A stretch of 52,575 nt of DNA from Catenulispora sp. EB89 (GCF_041261445.1 NZ_JBGCCU010000047.1:1-52575), one strand, 5' to 3'; shown: positions 1 through 9,043, numbered from the stretch's first letter. Numbers and translations are program-made. The notes: a model not told the origin generated them from the sequence alone.

Positions 1-1
1 A

Positions 2-18
2 CAGGACTCGAAGTCCTG
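2..18. promoter_or_regulatory. perfect short inverted repeat at the window edge
   Basis: CAGGACT (2-8) and AGTCCTG (12-18) are perfect complements around a CGA loop. There is no T-run after it. It could be an operator for the hydrolase gene starting at 69, or the terminator hairpin of a gene lying left of the window. Only the structure is seen. Confidence 0.35.
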
Positions 19-68
19 GACACACAAGTGCTCACCTGCCAGCGGCTGTCCACCCAGGAGTCTGCCGG

Positions 69-746
69 ATGGCTCACTCCCGAGAATCATTAGGACCCCC
101 TGTGAAGCTCACAAAGCACGCTCATGCCTGCGTGACCGTCGAGAAGGACGGCACCCGCTTGGTCATCGACCCCGGCACCTTCGCCCCGGACGCGGCAGAT
201 GCCATCGCCCAGGCCCACGCGGTCCTGATCACCCATGAGCACTTCGACCACTTCGACGAAGGGGTCGTCGCGGCCGCCCTCCAAGCTCAGCCTGACTTGC
301 GGGTCTTCGGCACCGCCGCGGTCGCGGCCGCCCTCGGCAGCCACGGTGGTCGGGTCCGAGCCGTCGCCGCCGGCGACACCTTCACCGTCGGCGCCATCAG
401 CGCAGCCGTCCACGGCGACCGCCACGCGCTGATCCACCCCGACATCCCGTGCCCCGACAACGTCGGCTACCTCCTCGAAGACGGAGCGCTGTACCACCCT
501 GGCGACGCCTACTTCGCGCCCGACGCCCCTGTGCACACTCTTCTGCTGCCGACCAGCGGACCATGGACCAAGCTCGGCGAAGCCGCGGACTACGTCCGTA
601 CGATCAAGCCCGAACGGATCGTCCAGATCCACGAACTCATGCTCAGCGACCTCGGCCGGCGATCCACCGCCAACCTCCTCGGCGAGAAGGGCCTGACCGG
701 GATCCCGATCGAGCTCGTCGAGCCCGGTGTCGACGTGCAGCTGTAG
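69..746 (+). CDS. MBL-fold metallo-hydrolase
   Basis: This 225-residue protein has the metallo-beta-lactamase-fold signature THEHFDHFD (HxHxDH type, about residues 55-63), which binds the two metal ions, with further likely ligand histidines near GDRHA and QIHEL. Its length and N-terminus (KLTKHAHACVTVEKDG, then LVIDPG) fit the UlaG-like/YycJ-like group of soluble hydrolases. The ATG at 69 has an AGGAG eight bases upstream. A GTG at 102 would give VKLTKHAHACV, which matches the usual family N-terminus better, so the first 11 residues are uncertain. The gene converges on the ABC ATPase gene ending at 775. The substrate cannot be told. Confidence 0.9.
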   Translation: MAHSRESLGPPVKLTKHAHACVTVEKDGTRLVIDPGTFAPDAADAIAQAHAVLITHEHFDHFDEGVVAAALQAQPDLRVFGTAAVAAALGSHGGRVRAVAAGDTFTVGAISAAVHGDRHALIHPDIPCPDNVGYLLEDGALYHPGDAYFAPDAPVHTLLLPTSGPWTKLGEAADYVRTIKPERIVQIHELMLSDLGRRSTANLLGEKGLTGIPIELVEPGVDVQL

Positions 747-774
747 CCCCGCCCAAGACTCCAGGGAGCGGGCG

Positions 775-1869
775 TCACCCTGCCAAGCGGTGTCCCGTCT
801 TCTCATCGAAGAGGTGGAAGCGTGCGACGTCGGCACCTCCGGCCACGCCGACCACCACGTTCTCGCCTTTGACGGGAAGTGGGCCGCCGGTGTGGCGGAC
901 GACGAGGTCGACCTCATCGCCGCCGACGGTCGTGCGGGTGGTGACCAGGTGGTCGCGGCCGGTGTCGCGGACGAGGATCGTCACGGCTCGGATGCCCTCG
1001 CCTTCTCCTCCGATCGTGAGGTCTTCGGGTCGGAGGCCGACGACGACGCGGTTTCCGCTCAGCGAACTGAGCTGCGCGGCGGACACCGGGACCGCCAGGC
1101 GGCCGACGCGAGCCGTTCGGCCTTCCACCGCCGCGGTCACCAGGTTCATGGCCGGTGAGCCGAGGAACTGGGCCACCGCGATGGAGGCCGGTTCCAGGAA
1201 CACGTCCCGGGGGGTGCCGACCTGGTGGAGCGTTCCCCGATCGAGGACGGCGACGCGGTCGGCGACGGCCCAGGCGTCCTCGGACGAGCACGTCGCGTAC
1301 AGCATCGTGACCCCCAGCTCGCGCTGGAGCGACCCGATCGGGCTACGGCCCCGCATCATCAGCGGGACCCCCGGGCCCGCCAGCGGCTCGTCGAGGCAGA
1401 CGACGTCGGGGCGGCGGACGATGGCACGGGCCATGGTCGTCCGCTGCCGGATGTCGAAGCTCAGCCCCTCGGGCCTCGATGACAGATGGTCCGTCACGCC
1501 GCAGAGCTTCGCGACCTGGTTCACCCGCGCCGCCGCCGACTTCGCCGACGATTTACGCATCGTCAGCGGGAACGCGATGTTCTCCCGCACGGTCAGGTGC
1601 GGGAAGAGGGCGAAGCCCTGGAAGATCATCGAGACGGCGCGCTTGTCCGGCGCCGTGCGGCCCACGTCGGAGCCGTTGATCAGGACGCTGCCCCGGTCCA
1701 GGGGTTCGAGGCCGGCCAGCAGGCGCAGGAGCGTGCTCTTCCCACTGCCGGACGGCCCCGTCAGCACGAGGAGCTCGCCGTCTCGGACCGTCAGGTCGAC
1801 CCCGTCGACCGCGGGCTTCCACATGCCGTGGAAGACCCTGGTGGCATCGATGAAACGCACCTCCGCCAC
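775..1869 (-). CDS. degenerate MalK/UgpC-type ABC transporter ATP-binding protein
   Basis: The 364-residue protein has the layout of sugar-importer ATPases: an N-terminal nucleotide-binding domain (Walker A GPSGSGKST, Q-loop IFQGFALFPHLTV) and a C-terminal regulatory/TOBE-like region (VVGLRPEDL). Catalytic motifs are damaged. The ABC signature reads LSFDIRQR instead of LSGGQRQR, the D-loop after Walker B reads LDEPLAGPG instead of a form like LDEPLSNLD, and the switch histidine is replaced (YATCSSEDA where YVTHDQ-like is expected). The GTG start at 1869 has no good Shine-Dalgarno and lies 9 bases after the upstream lectin-like gene. No permease or binding protein is adjacent. It is either a non-hydrolysing relative or a decaying orphan. 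Confidence 0.8.
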   Translation of the reverse strand: MAEVRFIDATRVFHGMWKPAVDGVDLTVRDGELLVLTGPSGSGKSTLLRLLAGLEPLDRGSVLINGSDVGRTAPDKRAVSMIFQGFALFPHLTVRENIAFPLTMRKSSAKSAAARVNQVAKLCGVTDHLSSRPEGLSFDIRQRTTMARAIVRRPDVVCLDEPLAGPGVPLMMRGRSPIGSLQRELGVTMLYATCSSEDAWAVADRVAVLDRGTLHQVGTPRDVFLEPASIAVAQFLGSPAMNLVTAAVEGRTARVGRLAVPVSAAQLSSLSGNRVVVGLRPEDLTIGGEGEGIRAVTILVRDTGRDHLVTTRTTVGGDEVDLVVRHTGGPLPVKGENVVVGVAGGADVARFHLFDEKTGHRLAG

Positions 1870-1878
1870 GCGCGGTGC

Positions 1879-2430
1879 CTACGAGCGGGTCCAGTCGATG
1901 GAGGGTGCGTAACTGGTCGGGGTCTTGTTCACGGCCAGTCGAAGGCGGCTGGGCTGGCTGGTGTCGGCGCCCAGGAAGCAGTAGTAGCCGCAGTTGGTCG
2001 CGAAGGGGTCGAGGTAGTAGCGGATCGCTCCGGAGTCGTACTTGTCGTAGCTCTTTATCCATCTCTGGAAAGGGCTGCCGTTGCACGGCGCGGATTCCAC
2101 CGTTTGATCGGCGACGTTCGCCTGCAGGCACAGCGACTGGTAGCTGTTGAGCTGGTCTCCGTTGCTATACGCGATCTCGTTCCATTCTTGCGGCAGGGAG
2201 CCGGTGCACGAAGTCACAGAGGCCTGGTTGACCGTGCCGCCGAGCGAGGCGGTAACGCAGTTGCCGAATGCGACGTTCCGGATCTCGTAGTATCCCGATC
2301 CTGGCTGGGCGTCGGCATGAGCGGCGCCGGAACCCGACACGAGCCCGGCGGAGGCCGAAGCGGCTGCGATCAGCAGCGCGAGAATTCGGGCTTTCGGCCG
2401 TGGCGAAAGAACCCTCGATTGTGTGGTCAC
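1879..2430 (-). CDS. secreted ricin-B-lectin-like protein
   Basis: This 183-residue protein begins with a Sec signal peptide: basic start, hydrophobic core ILALLIAAASASAGLVSG, likely cleavage after AHA. The mature part has several cysteines and QxW-like triplets (LPQEWNEI, SPFQRWIKS) with a SLCLQANV stretch, the pattern of beta-trefoil ricin-type lectin repeats. It is probably a carbohydrate-binding or cell-surface protein, though the trefoil is short and degenerate. The start is GTG at 2430 with AAGGAAGG upstream. It overlaps the stop of the small upstream ORF as GTGA, so translation may be coupled. Confidence 0.7.
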   Translation of the reverse strand: MTTQSRVLSPRPKARILALLIAAASASAGLVSGSGAAHADAQPGSGYYEIRNVAFGNCVTASLGGTVNQASVTSCTGSLPQEWNEIAYSNGDQLNSYQSLCLQANVADQTVESAPCNGSPFQRWIKSYDKYDSGAIRYYLDPFATNCGYYCFLGADTSQPSRLRLAVNKTPTSYAPSIDWTRS

Positions 2431-2612
2431 GCGACTTGCCTTCCTTGAGTAGTCCTGAAACCCGTCGGGCCGCTCGGGCCGCTCGGGTAGCTCACCCGGC
2501 GAAGCAGGATCGCGACGATCGCCAGCAGAGGCGCCACGATCTGGGCCGCGGGCCTCGATCGGTTCGGGCCGGTTCCGGTGCTCCTATTGGTGTCAGGCGT
2601 GTTGTCATGCAC
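2427..2612 (-). CDS. possible small membrane protein upstream of the lectin-like gene
   Basis: A 61-codon frame starts with GTG at 2612 behind GGGGGAAAA. It has one hydrophobic stretch (IVAPLLAIVAILL) and a PSGPSGPTG segment. Its TGA overlaps the GTG of the lectin-like gene (GTGA), typical of translational coupling in actinobacteria. I do not recognise a family. The proline/glycine-rich tail comes from short repeats and the frame may be fortuitous. Confidence 0.35.
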   Translation of the reverse strand: MHDNTPDTNRSTGTGPNRSRPAAQIVAPLLAIVAILLRRVSYPSGPSGPTGFRTTQGRQVA

Positions 2613-2642
2613 TTTTCCCCCAGTGGGTCGATTCGTACGAGC

Positions 2643-3146
2643 TCAGCAGTTCTGACGCGACCACGCATCGAGCTGATCGAGATCCGATTTCACGCCGTCC
2701 GTCCCCAGCTCTCCCCCCGCCACCTCCGGGTGTCTGACAGAGACGACCAGCGGGCCGGTGACGCCTTGAGCGGGCTGCTGGATTTCAGCGGGAGCCTCCT
2801 GGACGAAGTCGTTGGCCCGCTTGGCCACCTCGGCTTGGTCGCCCGGCTGTTGGCCCTGCTGAAGGCCGCGGATCACGCCCACGATGTACTTCTCGTCCCC
2901 GCACGCCGAACCGCCACCTCCCGGCGCGGGGGCGGAGGACGCCGCTGCCGACGATGTGGCGGCAGAGCTGTCGGTCGCGGAGGGTGCGGAGGATGCGGAG
3001 GATGCGGACGTCGTGGCGGCACCGGTCGTACCGGAGCTCGTACTGCCCGCAGCCGACGAGTTGTGCGAGGAACTGCAGTCGGCCAGGCCCAGAACCAAGG
3101 CCGGGGCGACGAGTATTACCGCGAATGCGGTCGCCGAGCGGGACAT
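2643..3146 (-). CDS. secreted lipoprotein of unknown function
   Basis: The protein starts MSRSATAFAVILV and carries a lipobox-like LADC (cysteine about residue 24), so it should be a membrane-anchored lipoprotein after signal peptidase II cleavage. A long Ser/Thr/Ala linker (about residues 28-75) precedes a small globular C-terminal domain with two cysteines. This is a common actinobacterial layout and the domain is not recognised. An upstream in-frame start at 3215 would add 23 residues before the signal peptide. The ATG at 3146 has GAAGGG upstream and gives a normal signal sequence. Confidence 0.7.
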   Translation of the reverse strand: MSRSATAFAVILVAPALVLGLADCSSSHNSSAAGSTSSGTTGAATTSASSASSAPSATDSSAATSSAAASSAPAPGGGGSACGDEKYIVGVIRGLQQGQQPGDQAEVAKRANDFVQEAPAEIQQPAQGVTGPLVVSVRHPEVAGGELGTDGVKSDLDQLDAWSRQNC

Positions 3147-3260
3147 GATGAGAACGCCCTTCGAGGTCGGATATCTTGCGTCGACCACGGTTGCCGACAG
3201 GGGTTTCAGATCCATTGCAGTGCCGCTCCGCCACGCCCGGCCAGCCGTAATTCGGCCAGC

Positions 3261-3464
3261 TCATCGGCACAGCGGCCACGCGGCGGCGACAGGAGGCGTG
3301 GGATCGAGTTCGCGCAAACACCTGAGCTCGTCATCGAAGTAGAGCAGGCCGTATTCCGACATCCGCTCTCGCGGGAAACCGTGCTCGCTGATATCGCCGT
3401 GTCCCCAGCGATGGACGACCATCCGCGGCGCGGCTTCTTGCAAGTCCTTGGTACTCGAACCCAT
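3261..3464 (-). CDS. small hypothetical protein behind the alpha/beta hydrolase gene
   Basis: This 67-codon frame begins at an ATG three bases after the stop of the upstream hydrolase gene, with GAGGTG in the hydrolase 3' end as a possible Shine-Dalgarno. It has an acidic, aromatic composition (SEYGLLYFDDELRCLRELD) unlike the arginine-rich shadow frames around it. That supports a real co-translated protein. The family is not recognised. Confidence 0.45.
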   Translation of the reverse strand: MGSSTKDLQEAAPRMVVHRWGHGDISEHGFPRERMSEYGLLYFDDELRCLRELDPTPPVAAAWPLCR

Positions 3465-3467
3465 GGT

Positions 3468-4313
3468 TCAGCACACCTCGGATGCTTCGCCGCCCGCGGC
3501 GCGAAAGTGTCGTTCGAGGAGGTCGTTGAACGGTTTTCCGGTGTCGGGGATGAGGTGGCCCGCTCCTGGACAGACCGCGCGACTGCCGGCCGTCTCCGCA
3601 GCGATGACATCGCAGATGATCTCGTTGGCCTCGAGATGTCCGCCGGAGACGACGAGCGTGTGAAACGGCGCCGCACGAAGCTGTGCCAGCGGCGGCTCGG
3701 CCTCGTCCGGAGGCCGGGCGCCGAGAAGCTGCCGGAGCCCTTTGCGCAGGCTGGGCGGAATCGGCTCCGACACCTCGGCCGGAGCACCGACGACGGCGAG
3801 GAACTCCCGTAGGGCGTCCGCGTCGGTGGCGTCGCGCAGTTCCAGAACGCGCCGTACCTCTTCGCCGTAGGCATCGACGGCCGGCACTCCGGCAGCCACG
3901 GCCGTGCACGGCGGCTCGACGAGGGTCAGCGACCGCACATTGTCCGGACGGAGCGCGGCCGCGTACATCGCCACGATCGCGCCGTACGACATTCCGACGA
4001 CGTGCACCGGTCTGTCCAGCAGCTGGTGCGCGACCAACACCGACTCCGATTCGAAGTCCTGCCGCGCGGGGGGCGACTCGCCGTGGCCGGGCCGATCAGG
4101 GGCCAGCAACGTCCACCTTCGGGTCAGCGGATGTTGGTGGCGCCATCCGGCCTGGCCGCCCCGCAGCCCCCCGTGCAGCAGGAGGACCAGCGGACCACGC
4201 CCCGAACGATGGACGTGCATGCGGTAGGACGCCGGCCCGGACGGGGACGGCACGCCGAGTTCGGGTGGGGATTCGGCCGGCGGTTCGCCGGTCACGATTC
4301 CTCCGTCGGTCAT
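3468..4313 (-). CDS. alpha/beta hydrolase
   Basis: A single-domain alpha/beta hydrolase of about 281 residues. The oxyanion segment LLLHGGLRGG, the nucleophile elbow GMSYG (GxSxG) and the late histidine in GAGHLIPD give a plausible Ser-Asp-His triad. It is probably a cytoplasmic esterase or related hydrolase; no signal peptide is present and the substrate is unknown. The ATG at 4313 is preferred because CCGAGGAG lies five bases upstream; a start at 4352 would add 13 residues. A small ORF follows within 3 bases and the AfsR-like regulator gene is just upstream on the same strand, so the three may be co-transcribed. Confidence 0.85.
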   Translation of the reverse strand: MTDGGIVTGEPPAESPPELGVPSPSGPASYRMHVHRSGRGPLVLLLHGGLRGGQAGWRHQHPLTRRWTLLAPDRPGHGESPPARQDFESESVLVAHQLLDRPVHVVGMSYGAIVAMYAAALRPDNVRSLTLVEPPCTAVAAGVPAVDAYGEEVRRVLELRDATDADALREFLAVVGAPAEVSEPIPPSLRKGLRQLLGARPPDEAEPPLAQLRAAPFHTLVVSGGHLEANEIICDVIAAETAGSRAVCPGAGHLIPDTGKPFNDLLERHFRAAGGEASEVC

Positions 4314-4366
4314 GATGCTCCTCGGGGTGGCAGTGGCTGATGCCACGACCATCGCGGGAGGTGGTT

Positions 4367-7228
4367 TCAGTTCCCTTCCAACCGTGCTGAAACATCGAGC
4401 GCCGAGGTCCTGAAGAGCTCGATCATCTGGTCCCAGGTCAGTTCGCGTCCGGCTTGTTCGGCGCCAGCCCGTTCGGCGGCGGAGAGCCCGGCCGCCGCGT
4501 TCCGATCCCTGGGCGAAGCGGTGGAGTACCGGTCCACCGTGCCGATACGGGCGGCATGCTCCAGTGCGGCTGATCGCAAGGTGACCGCGACGTGCGGGGA
4601 GTGGTCGGCCAGAGCGCGCGAACCGGTCCAGACGACGCCCAGGAGGTCGGCCAGATTGCGCTGGCTCTGGAAAACCTCGACGGCTCGGCTAAGCGCGAGA
4701 AGCACCGAGCGTGCTTGCGACTGCTCACCGGAGCCGAGCATGCTGCGGGCCAAGGTGAGATCGGCGGTGCCCCGCGCCCAGCCGAAGCCACACTCAGCGG
4801 CCTTGTCCCGTGCGGTGTGCAGCAGCTCTTCCCCGCGTGCCTGGTGTCCCTGCTGGACCTCCAGAAGCCCCTCGCACAAGATGGCACTCGACTCGATCCA
4901 CGCGGGAGCCGGATAGCGGGCGGTCTCTCCCCGATAGCGTTCCAGGGCAGCCTGCGTGGTCGGGATATCGCGCACAGCCGTCGCACCGGCGCCCACGAAC
5001 ACGAGCGCCTTCACCAGCAAAGCGCTCTGCTCGGCGTTCTTCGTCTCGCCGAGCAGATCGGCCGCCGACGAGGCGAGTCGCACGGCCTCGGCGGCATCAC
5101 CGCAGTGGAAGGAATCGATGGACAGCGCCAGCAATCCGCTCACGCGATCGTTCACGGGCGCCTGCGGGCACGCCCGCATCGCGGAACGGATCAGCCGCAT
5201 GCCTTCTGCCAGCACGCCGAAACTCGGCCAGACGTATTCGAGCGCGGCAGCGGTGCGCAGCGCCTGGACGGGGTCGTGTTCGAGATCGAAGGCGATACCG
5301 GCCCGGATGTTCGGCAGCTCCGCGGAGAGCACGCCGAAGGCACGCACCTCCTCCGGTCCGGTGATCAACGGAGCGTGAGCGGCGACCAGTGCCCTGATCC
5401 ATCGCGCGTGCACCACGGCGGTGGTGTCGGCGTCGGGGTCGACGTCGTGGCAGTACCGCCGGATCGTCTCCAACACGCGGTACCGGATGGGGTGCTCTGA
5501 GACATCCGCCATCACCATGGAGCGGTCGACCAGCGCGGCGAGCGAGGCCGACACGGCCGCGCCCTCGGGCGCGACGGCCTGTGCCGCGTCCCAGGAGAAG
5601 CCACCTTCGAACGGCCAGAGCCGCAGCAGCAGCGCCTGATCGTCCTCGGCGAGCTGGTCGAAGCTCCAGCCGATGGCGGCCTGGAGGGTGGCGTGCGGCG
5701 TGAGGGAACCGCGGGGCGTGGATCCGAGCACATCCAGGCGTGCCCGCAGATGGCCCGCGAGAGCGCGCAGACCGAACGCCCGCTCCCGCGCCGCGGCCAG
5801 TTCGATCGCCAGCGGAAGCCCGTCGAGCAGCCCGCAGATCTCGCGGGCGGCCAGCCGCTCGTCCGGATCGGCGTGCCAGCCGGCGGCGGCGGCCCGGCCG
5901 GCCCGGATCCGGTCGAACAGGAGCTGGAGCGCGGCGCCGTCCTCGCCCTCCGGGGTCCGCAGCGGAAGCGGCCTCAGCGGGTACAACTGCTCGCCGTCCA
6001 CATTGAGCGGATGGCGGCTGGTGGCGAGCACCGTGAGCAACGGGCAGGCCGGCAGTATCTCGGCGAGCAGACCGGCGACCGCCTCGGCCAGGTGCTCGCA
6101 GTTGTCGAGGACCAACAACCCGGCCCGGTTGGCGAGGGCCTGCTCGATGAGTGCGACCGGGTGATCGGCCAGATGGGTGATACCGACCGCCGCCGCGACC
6201 GCCACCGCGACACCGTCGTCGGTGTGCGCGTCCGCGAGCCTCACCAGCCAGGTCTCACCCGAGTTCCTGGCGGCGGCGTGTTCGACCGCCAGGCGCGTCT
6301 TGCCCACTCCGGCCGGACCGTACAGGGTCACCAGGCGATGGTCCGCCAGGACCTCGGCGAGCCTGGTCAGATCGCCGGCGCGGCCCACCAGGGAGGTCGC
6401 GGGCCGGGTGAGCCGACGCGGTGCGGACGGCAGGGACCGGACGGCGGGGACCCGCGCCCCCGCATCGGTCGCCGGGGGCATCAACACCGGATCCTGATCG
6501 AGCATCCGTTGTTCCAGGTCGCGCAGCGCCGGGCCCGGGTCCACACCGAGTTCGTCGACCAGCAGCGCGCGCACCCGGCGAAGCTCGGCCAGCGCGTGGC
6601 CCTGCCTGCCGCTGCGGTACAGCCCGAGGGCCAACAGCTCCCAGCGCCTCTCGCGATAGGGCATCTCGGCGACCGCCTCGGTGAGGTCGACGACGGCTGC
6701 CGAGGTGTCGCCGCAGGCGAGTCGGGCGGCCTGGAGCTCCTCGGCCGCGACCGCACGCAGTTCGCTCAGCCGGGCGCGCGCTCCGGCAGCCGCGACGGTC
6801 TGGCCGAGGTCTGTCCAGGGGTCTCCCCGCCACAGCTCCAACGCGGTCCGGAAGGCCTGCGCCGACTCGGCCGCCATGCCATCGGCCAGCAGCGCACGTC
6901 CACGCTCGACGAGCTCGGCGAACCGACCGTGATCGGTCTGATCGGAGTCGAGAGCGAGCCGGTATCCGGCGTGTGTGCGCTCGATGATGCCGCGTGCCTC
7001 CGCGCCGAGCGCCGACCGCAGCCGGGAGACGACGACGCGCAGCGCGTTCACGACGTTCGACGGCTGATCCTCGGCCCATACGTACTCGGCCAGCACGCGA
7101 TCGTCGACCGGCGCACCATCGGCGATGGACAGCCCGGAGACCACACGTCGCGGCACCGGCCCGCCGAGATCGATCCCGATGCCGTCGACCTCCACCGCGC
7201 AGGGCCCCAGGATCCGACAGAACACCAT
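4367..7228 (-). CDS. AfsR/SARP-family transcriptional regulator with BTAD and NB-ARC domains
   Basis: The protein has about 953 residues. Residues 1-95 form an OmpR-like winged helix, about 95-245 a bacterial transcriptional activation domain, and about 280-560 an NB-ARC/STAND ATPase with Walker A GPAGVGKT (304-311) and Walker B LLVLDNCEH. The helical remainder is TPR-like. This is the layout of AfsR-type activators, which often control secondary metabolism. An earlier start at 7261 adds 11 residues, but the ATG at 7228 (MVFCRILGP) gives the usual domain start. The target is unknown; the nearest genes are the methyltransferase upstream and the hydrolase downstream, all on minus. Confidence 0.9.
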   Translation of the reverse strand: MVFCRILGPCAVEVDGIGIDLGGPVPRRVVSGLSIADGAPVDDRVLAEYVWAEDQPSNVVNALRVVVSRLRSALGAEARGIIERTHAGYRLALDSDQTDHGRFAELVERGRALLADGMAAESAQAFRTALELWRGDPWTDLGQTVAAAGARARLSELRAVAAEELQAARLACGDTSAAVVDLTEAVAEMPYRERRWELLALGLYRSGRQGHALAELRRVRALLVDELGVDPGPALRDLEQRMLDQDPVLMPPATDAGARVPAVRSLPSAPRRLTRPATSLVGRAGDLTRLAEVLADHRLVTLYGPAGVGKTRLAVEHAAARNSGETWLVRLADAHTDDGVAVAVAAAVGITHLADHPVALIEQALANRAGLLVLDNCEHLAEAVAGLLAEILPACPLLTVLATSRHPLNVDGEQLYPLRPLPLRTPEGEDGAALQLLFDRIRAGRAAAAGWHADPDERLAAREICGLLDGLPLAIELAAARERAFGLRALAGHLRARLDVLGSTPRGSLTPHATLQAAIGWSFDQLAEDDQALLLRLWPFEGGFSWDAAQAVAPEGAAVSASLAALVDRSMVMADVSEHPIRYRVLETIRRYCHDVDPDADTTAVVHARWIRALVAAHAPLITGPEEVRAFGVLSAELPNIRAGIAFDLEHDPVQALRTAAALEYVWPSFGVLAEGMRLIRSAMRACPQAPVNDRVSGLLALSIDSFHCGDAAEAVRLASSAADLLGETKNAEQSALLVKALVFVGAGATAVRDIPTTQAALERYRGETARYPAPAWIESSAILCEGLLEVQQGHQARGEELLHTARDKAAECGFGWARGTADLTLARSMLGSGEQSQARSVLLALSRAVEVFQSQRNLADLLGVVWTGSRALADHSPHVAVTLRSAALEHAARIGTVDRYSTASPRDRNAAAGLSAAERAGAEQAGRELTWDQMIELFRTSALDVSARLEGN

Positions 7229-7295
7229 GCCGTCCAACCCCCCGTGACCCGGCCTTCCCACCCCCTCAGCTTACGGGTCAGGCCGAATCGTCAGG

Positions 7296-8078
7296 TCAGC
7301 GCACGGCGCGGTGAACGACGTAGGACGCCGAGACGCGGAACCCGCGCGGGTCCTGGTTGGCCCCGGCGAGCAGGTCGACGGCCGCGGCCCGGACGCTGTC
7401 GAGCAGGCCGGCCTGTTCCAGAACCGGCAGGAACGCTGCGCCAAGCGGGTGACGGACGAATCGCGTGGTCCAGAAGTCGTCGACCGAATCCGCGGTGACG
7501 ACCAGATCCCGGGCCTCGGTGGACAGCGTGAAGCCGTGCGGCGCGAGCAGTTCGCCCACCGCGGTGTGGTCGTGCCAGGCGAAGGGAGCGGCGGCCGGGG
7601 CGCCCGCTCCGATCTCTCGCAAAGCGGCGAGCGGAATGGCGGTGATCGCGGGGAACAGGCCCGCCGGGTTCCACGCGGTGATCACGATTCGCCCGGACGG
7701 ACGGAGCACCCGCGCCATCTCGGCGGCCGCCCGGGCGGCGTCGGAGGCGAAGATCACCCCGAAGACCGACAGCACGGCATCGGCGCAGCGGTCGGGCACC
7801 GGAAGGGCTTCGGCGGTGCCGTCCAGGAACGCGACCCTCTGACCGGCGGCAGCGGCGGCCTTCGCGCCGACCTCACGCAGGCGCGCGGCCGGATCGACGC
7901 CTGTCGTGTCCGCACCGAGCTCGGCCGCCAGCAAAGCGGCGTTCCCCGATCCGCATCCGACGTCGATGACCCGCTGCCCAGCGGACAGCGCCGCGGCTTC
8001 GACCGCTTCGACCGCTGCGGGACGCAGGTCGGTCGCCGTCCACTCGTACTCGCCGAGACTCCAGTCGAGCTGGCTCAT
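7296..8078 (-). CDS. class I SAM-dependent methyltransferase
   Basis: The 260-residue protein shows Rossmann methyltransferase motif I VIDVGCGSGNAAL (about residues 37-49), a motif II acidic residue in TTGVDPAARL, a DGTAEALP segment and a motif IV-like DAVLSVFGVIFA. It resembles UbiE/COQ5-like small-molecule methyltransferases. The substrate cannot be inferred. It lies between a TetR regulator gene and the AfsR-like gene, all on minus. Confidence 0.87.
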   Translation of the reverse strand: MSQLDWSLGEYEWTATDLRPAAVEAVEAAALSAGQRVIDVGCGSGNAALLAAELGADTTGVDPAARLREVGAKAAAAAGQRVAFLDGTAEALPVPDRCADAVLSVFGVIFASDAARAAAEMARVLRPSGRIVITAWNPAGLFPAITAIPLAALREIGAGAPAAAPFAWHDHTAVGELLAPHGFTLSTEARDLVVTADSVDDFWTTRFVRHPLGAAFLPVLEQAGLLDSVRAAAVDLLAGANQDPRGFRVSASYVVHRAVR

Positions 8079-8207
8079 GTGCGCCTCAACTCCTCTGTCA
8101 GTAGCACCTGGCCGAAGTACCTCGCGGCGACGGACGGATCGCCATCAACGGTAGGCAGCCTGCCTTTCAAGAACACTTCACTCTGATTGTGCTGCGCCGG
8201 GATCCGT

Positions 8208-8918
8208 TCACACGATCCCGCCGCGGGTGGCGGCGCGACGTAAAGGCTTCTTCAGAGGCGAGTCGTCAGATCTACCGATGAGGCTTGCTTGTGACCGCGG
8301 CTGAAGACGATTGCCGGCCGACGCCCGGGCGGGGGCGATGACGGTGAAGGCGGCGACGGTCCCTTCGAGCATGGTGCGCAGATCGGCCGGGTCCAGCTCC
8401 GGGTCGAGCAGCCTGGTGGCGCACTGGTGCCGCAGCGCTCGGCCCAGCACGGTGGCCGACTCTGTGGTGAGTGCCGGATAGGCGAGCCGGATCGTGTCGA
8501 CCAGGCCGACGACCTCGGTCGTCAGTGCCTCGTCGAGATGGGCCCGCAGAGTGGGGACGCCCAGCTCGGCCGCCGCCAGGACGGACGGCGCGACGAAGGC
8601 GCCGGCCGCTGACGTCAGGGTGTCCAGGCTGATCGCGAGGAGAGCACGCGGATCGGTCGCCGCCAGGTGTCCGTGCCGTTGCCTGAAGTCCGCGCAAAGG
8701 CGCTCGAAGTTGGCCGGCGCGATGCCGAAGAGCAGGAGTTCGCGTTTGGTGGAGAAGTAGTGGTAAAGCCCGCCGACGGACATGTTCGCGGCCCGCGCGG
8801 CCCGGGTCATGGTGACGGCTCGCCCGCCGTACTCGCCGATCAGCGGGGCGACAGCGAGGAAGATCTCCTGTTGCCGTTTGATCCGGTCCTCAGCCGGGCG
8901 GCCGGGTTTTCCGAACAT
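8208..8918 (-). CDS. TetR/AcrR-family transcriptional regulator
   Basis: The N-terminal helix-turn-helix is typical: AVTMTRAARAANMSVGGLYHYFSTKRELL (about residues 34-62). An all-helical ligand domain follows. The start is the ATG at 8918 (MFGKPGRPAEDRIK). The gene is divergent from the SnoaL-like gene at 9044 with about 125 bases between, so autoregulation plus control of that gene is likely. The C-terminus runs about 20 residues into an arginine/lysine-rich tail (SPLKKPLRRAATRGG), unusual for the family and perhaps a read-on after loss of the original stop. Confidence 0.87.
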   Translation of the reverse strand: MFGKPGRPAEDRIKRQQEIFLAVAPLIGEYGGRAVTMTRAARAANMSVGGLYHYFSTKRELLLFGIAPANFERLCADFRQRHGHLAATDPRALLAISLDTLTSAAGAFVAPSVLAAAELGVPTLRAHLDEALTTEVVGLVDTIRLAYPALTTESATVLGRALRHQCATRLLDPELDPADLRTMLEGTVAAFTVIAPARASAGNRLQPRSQASLIGRSDDSPLKKPLRRAATRGGIV

Positions 8919-9043
8919 CTGGATCGATTCCTTTCGGCAATCCCGCCCATGCTTGCGTCATTTCCCGAACGACGGCGAGGCTTTGAGAAGCGGTCCCGGC
9001 GAGCCGTGAGACCGATCCGACGACGTTCAGACAGGGGACGATT

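Noticed and set aside
2268-3812. 514-codon plus-strand frame over the lectin-like and lipoprotein genes
   Set aside because: Crosses several minus-strand genes with clear signal peptides; no domain.
5693-7498. 601-codon plus-strand frame opposite the AfsR-like regulator
   Set aside because: Composition is Gln/Arg/Gly-rich shadow; it runs through two real minus-strand genes and their intergenic gap.
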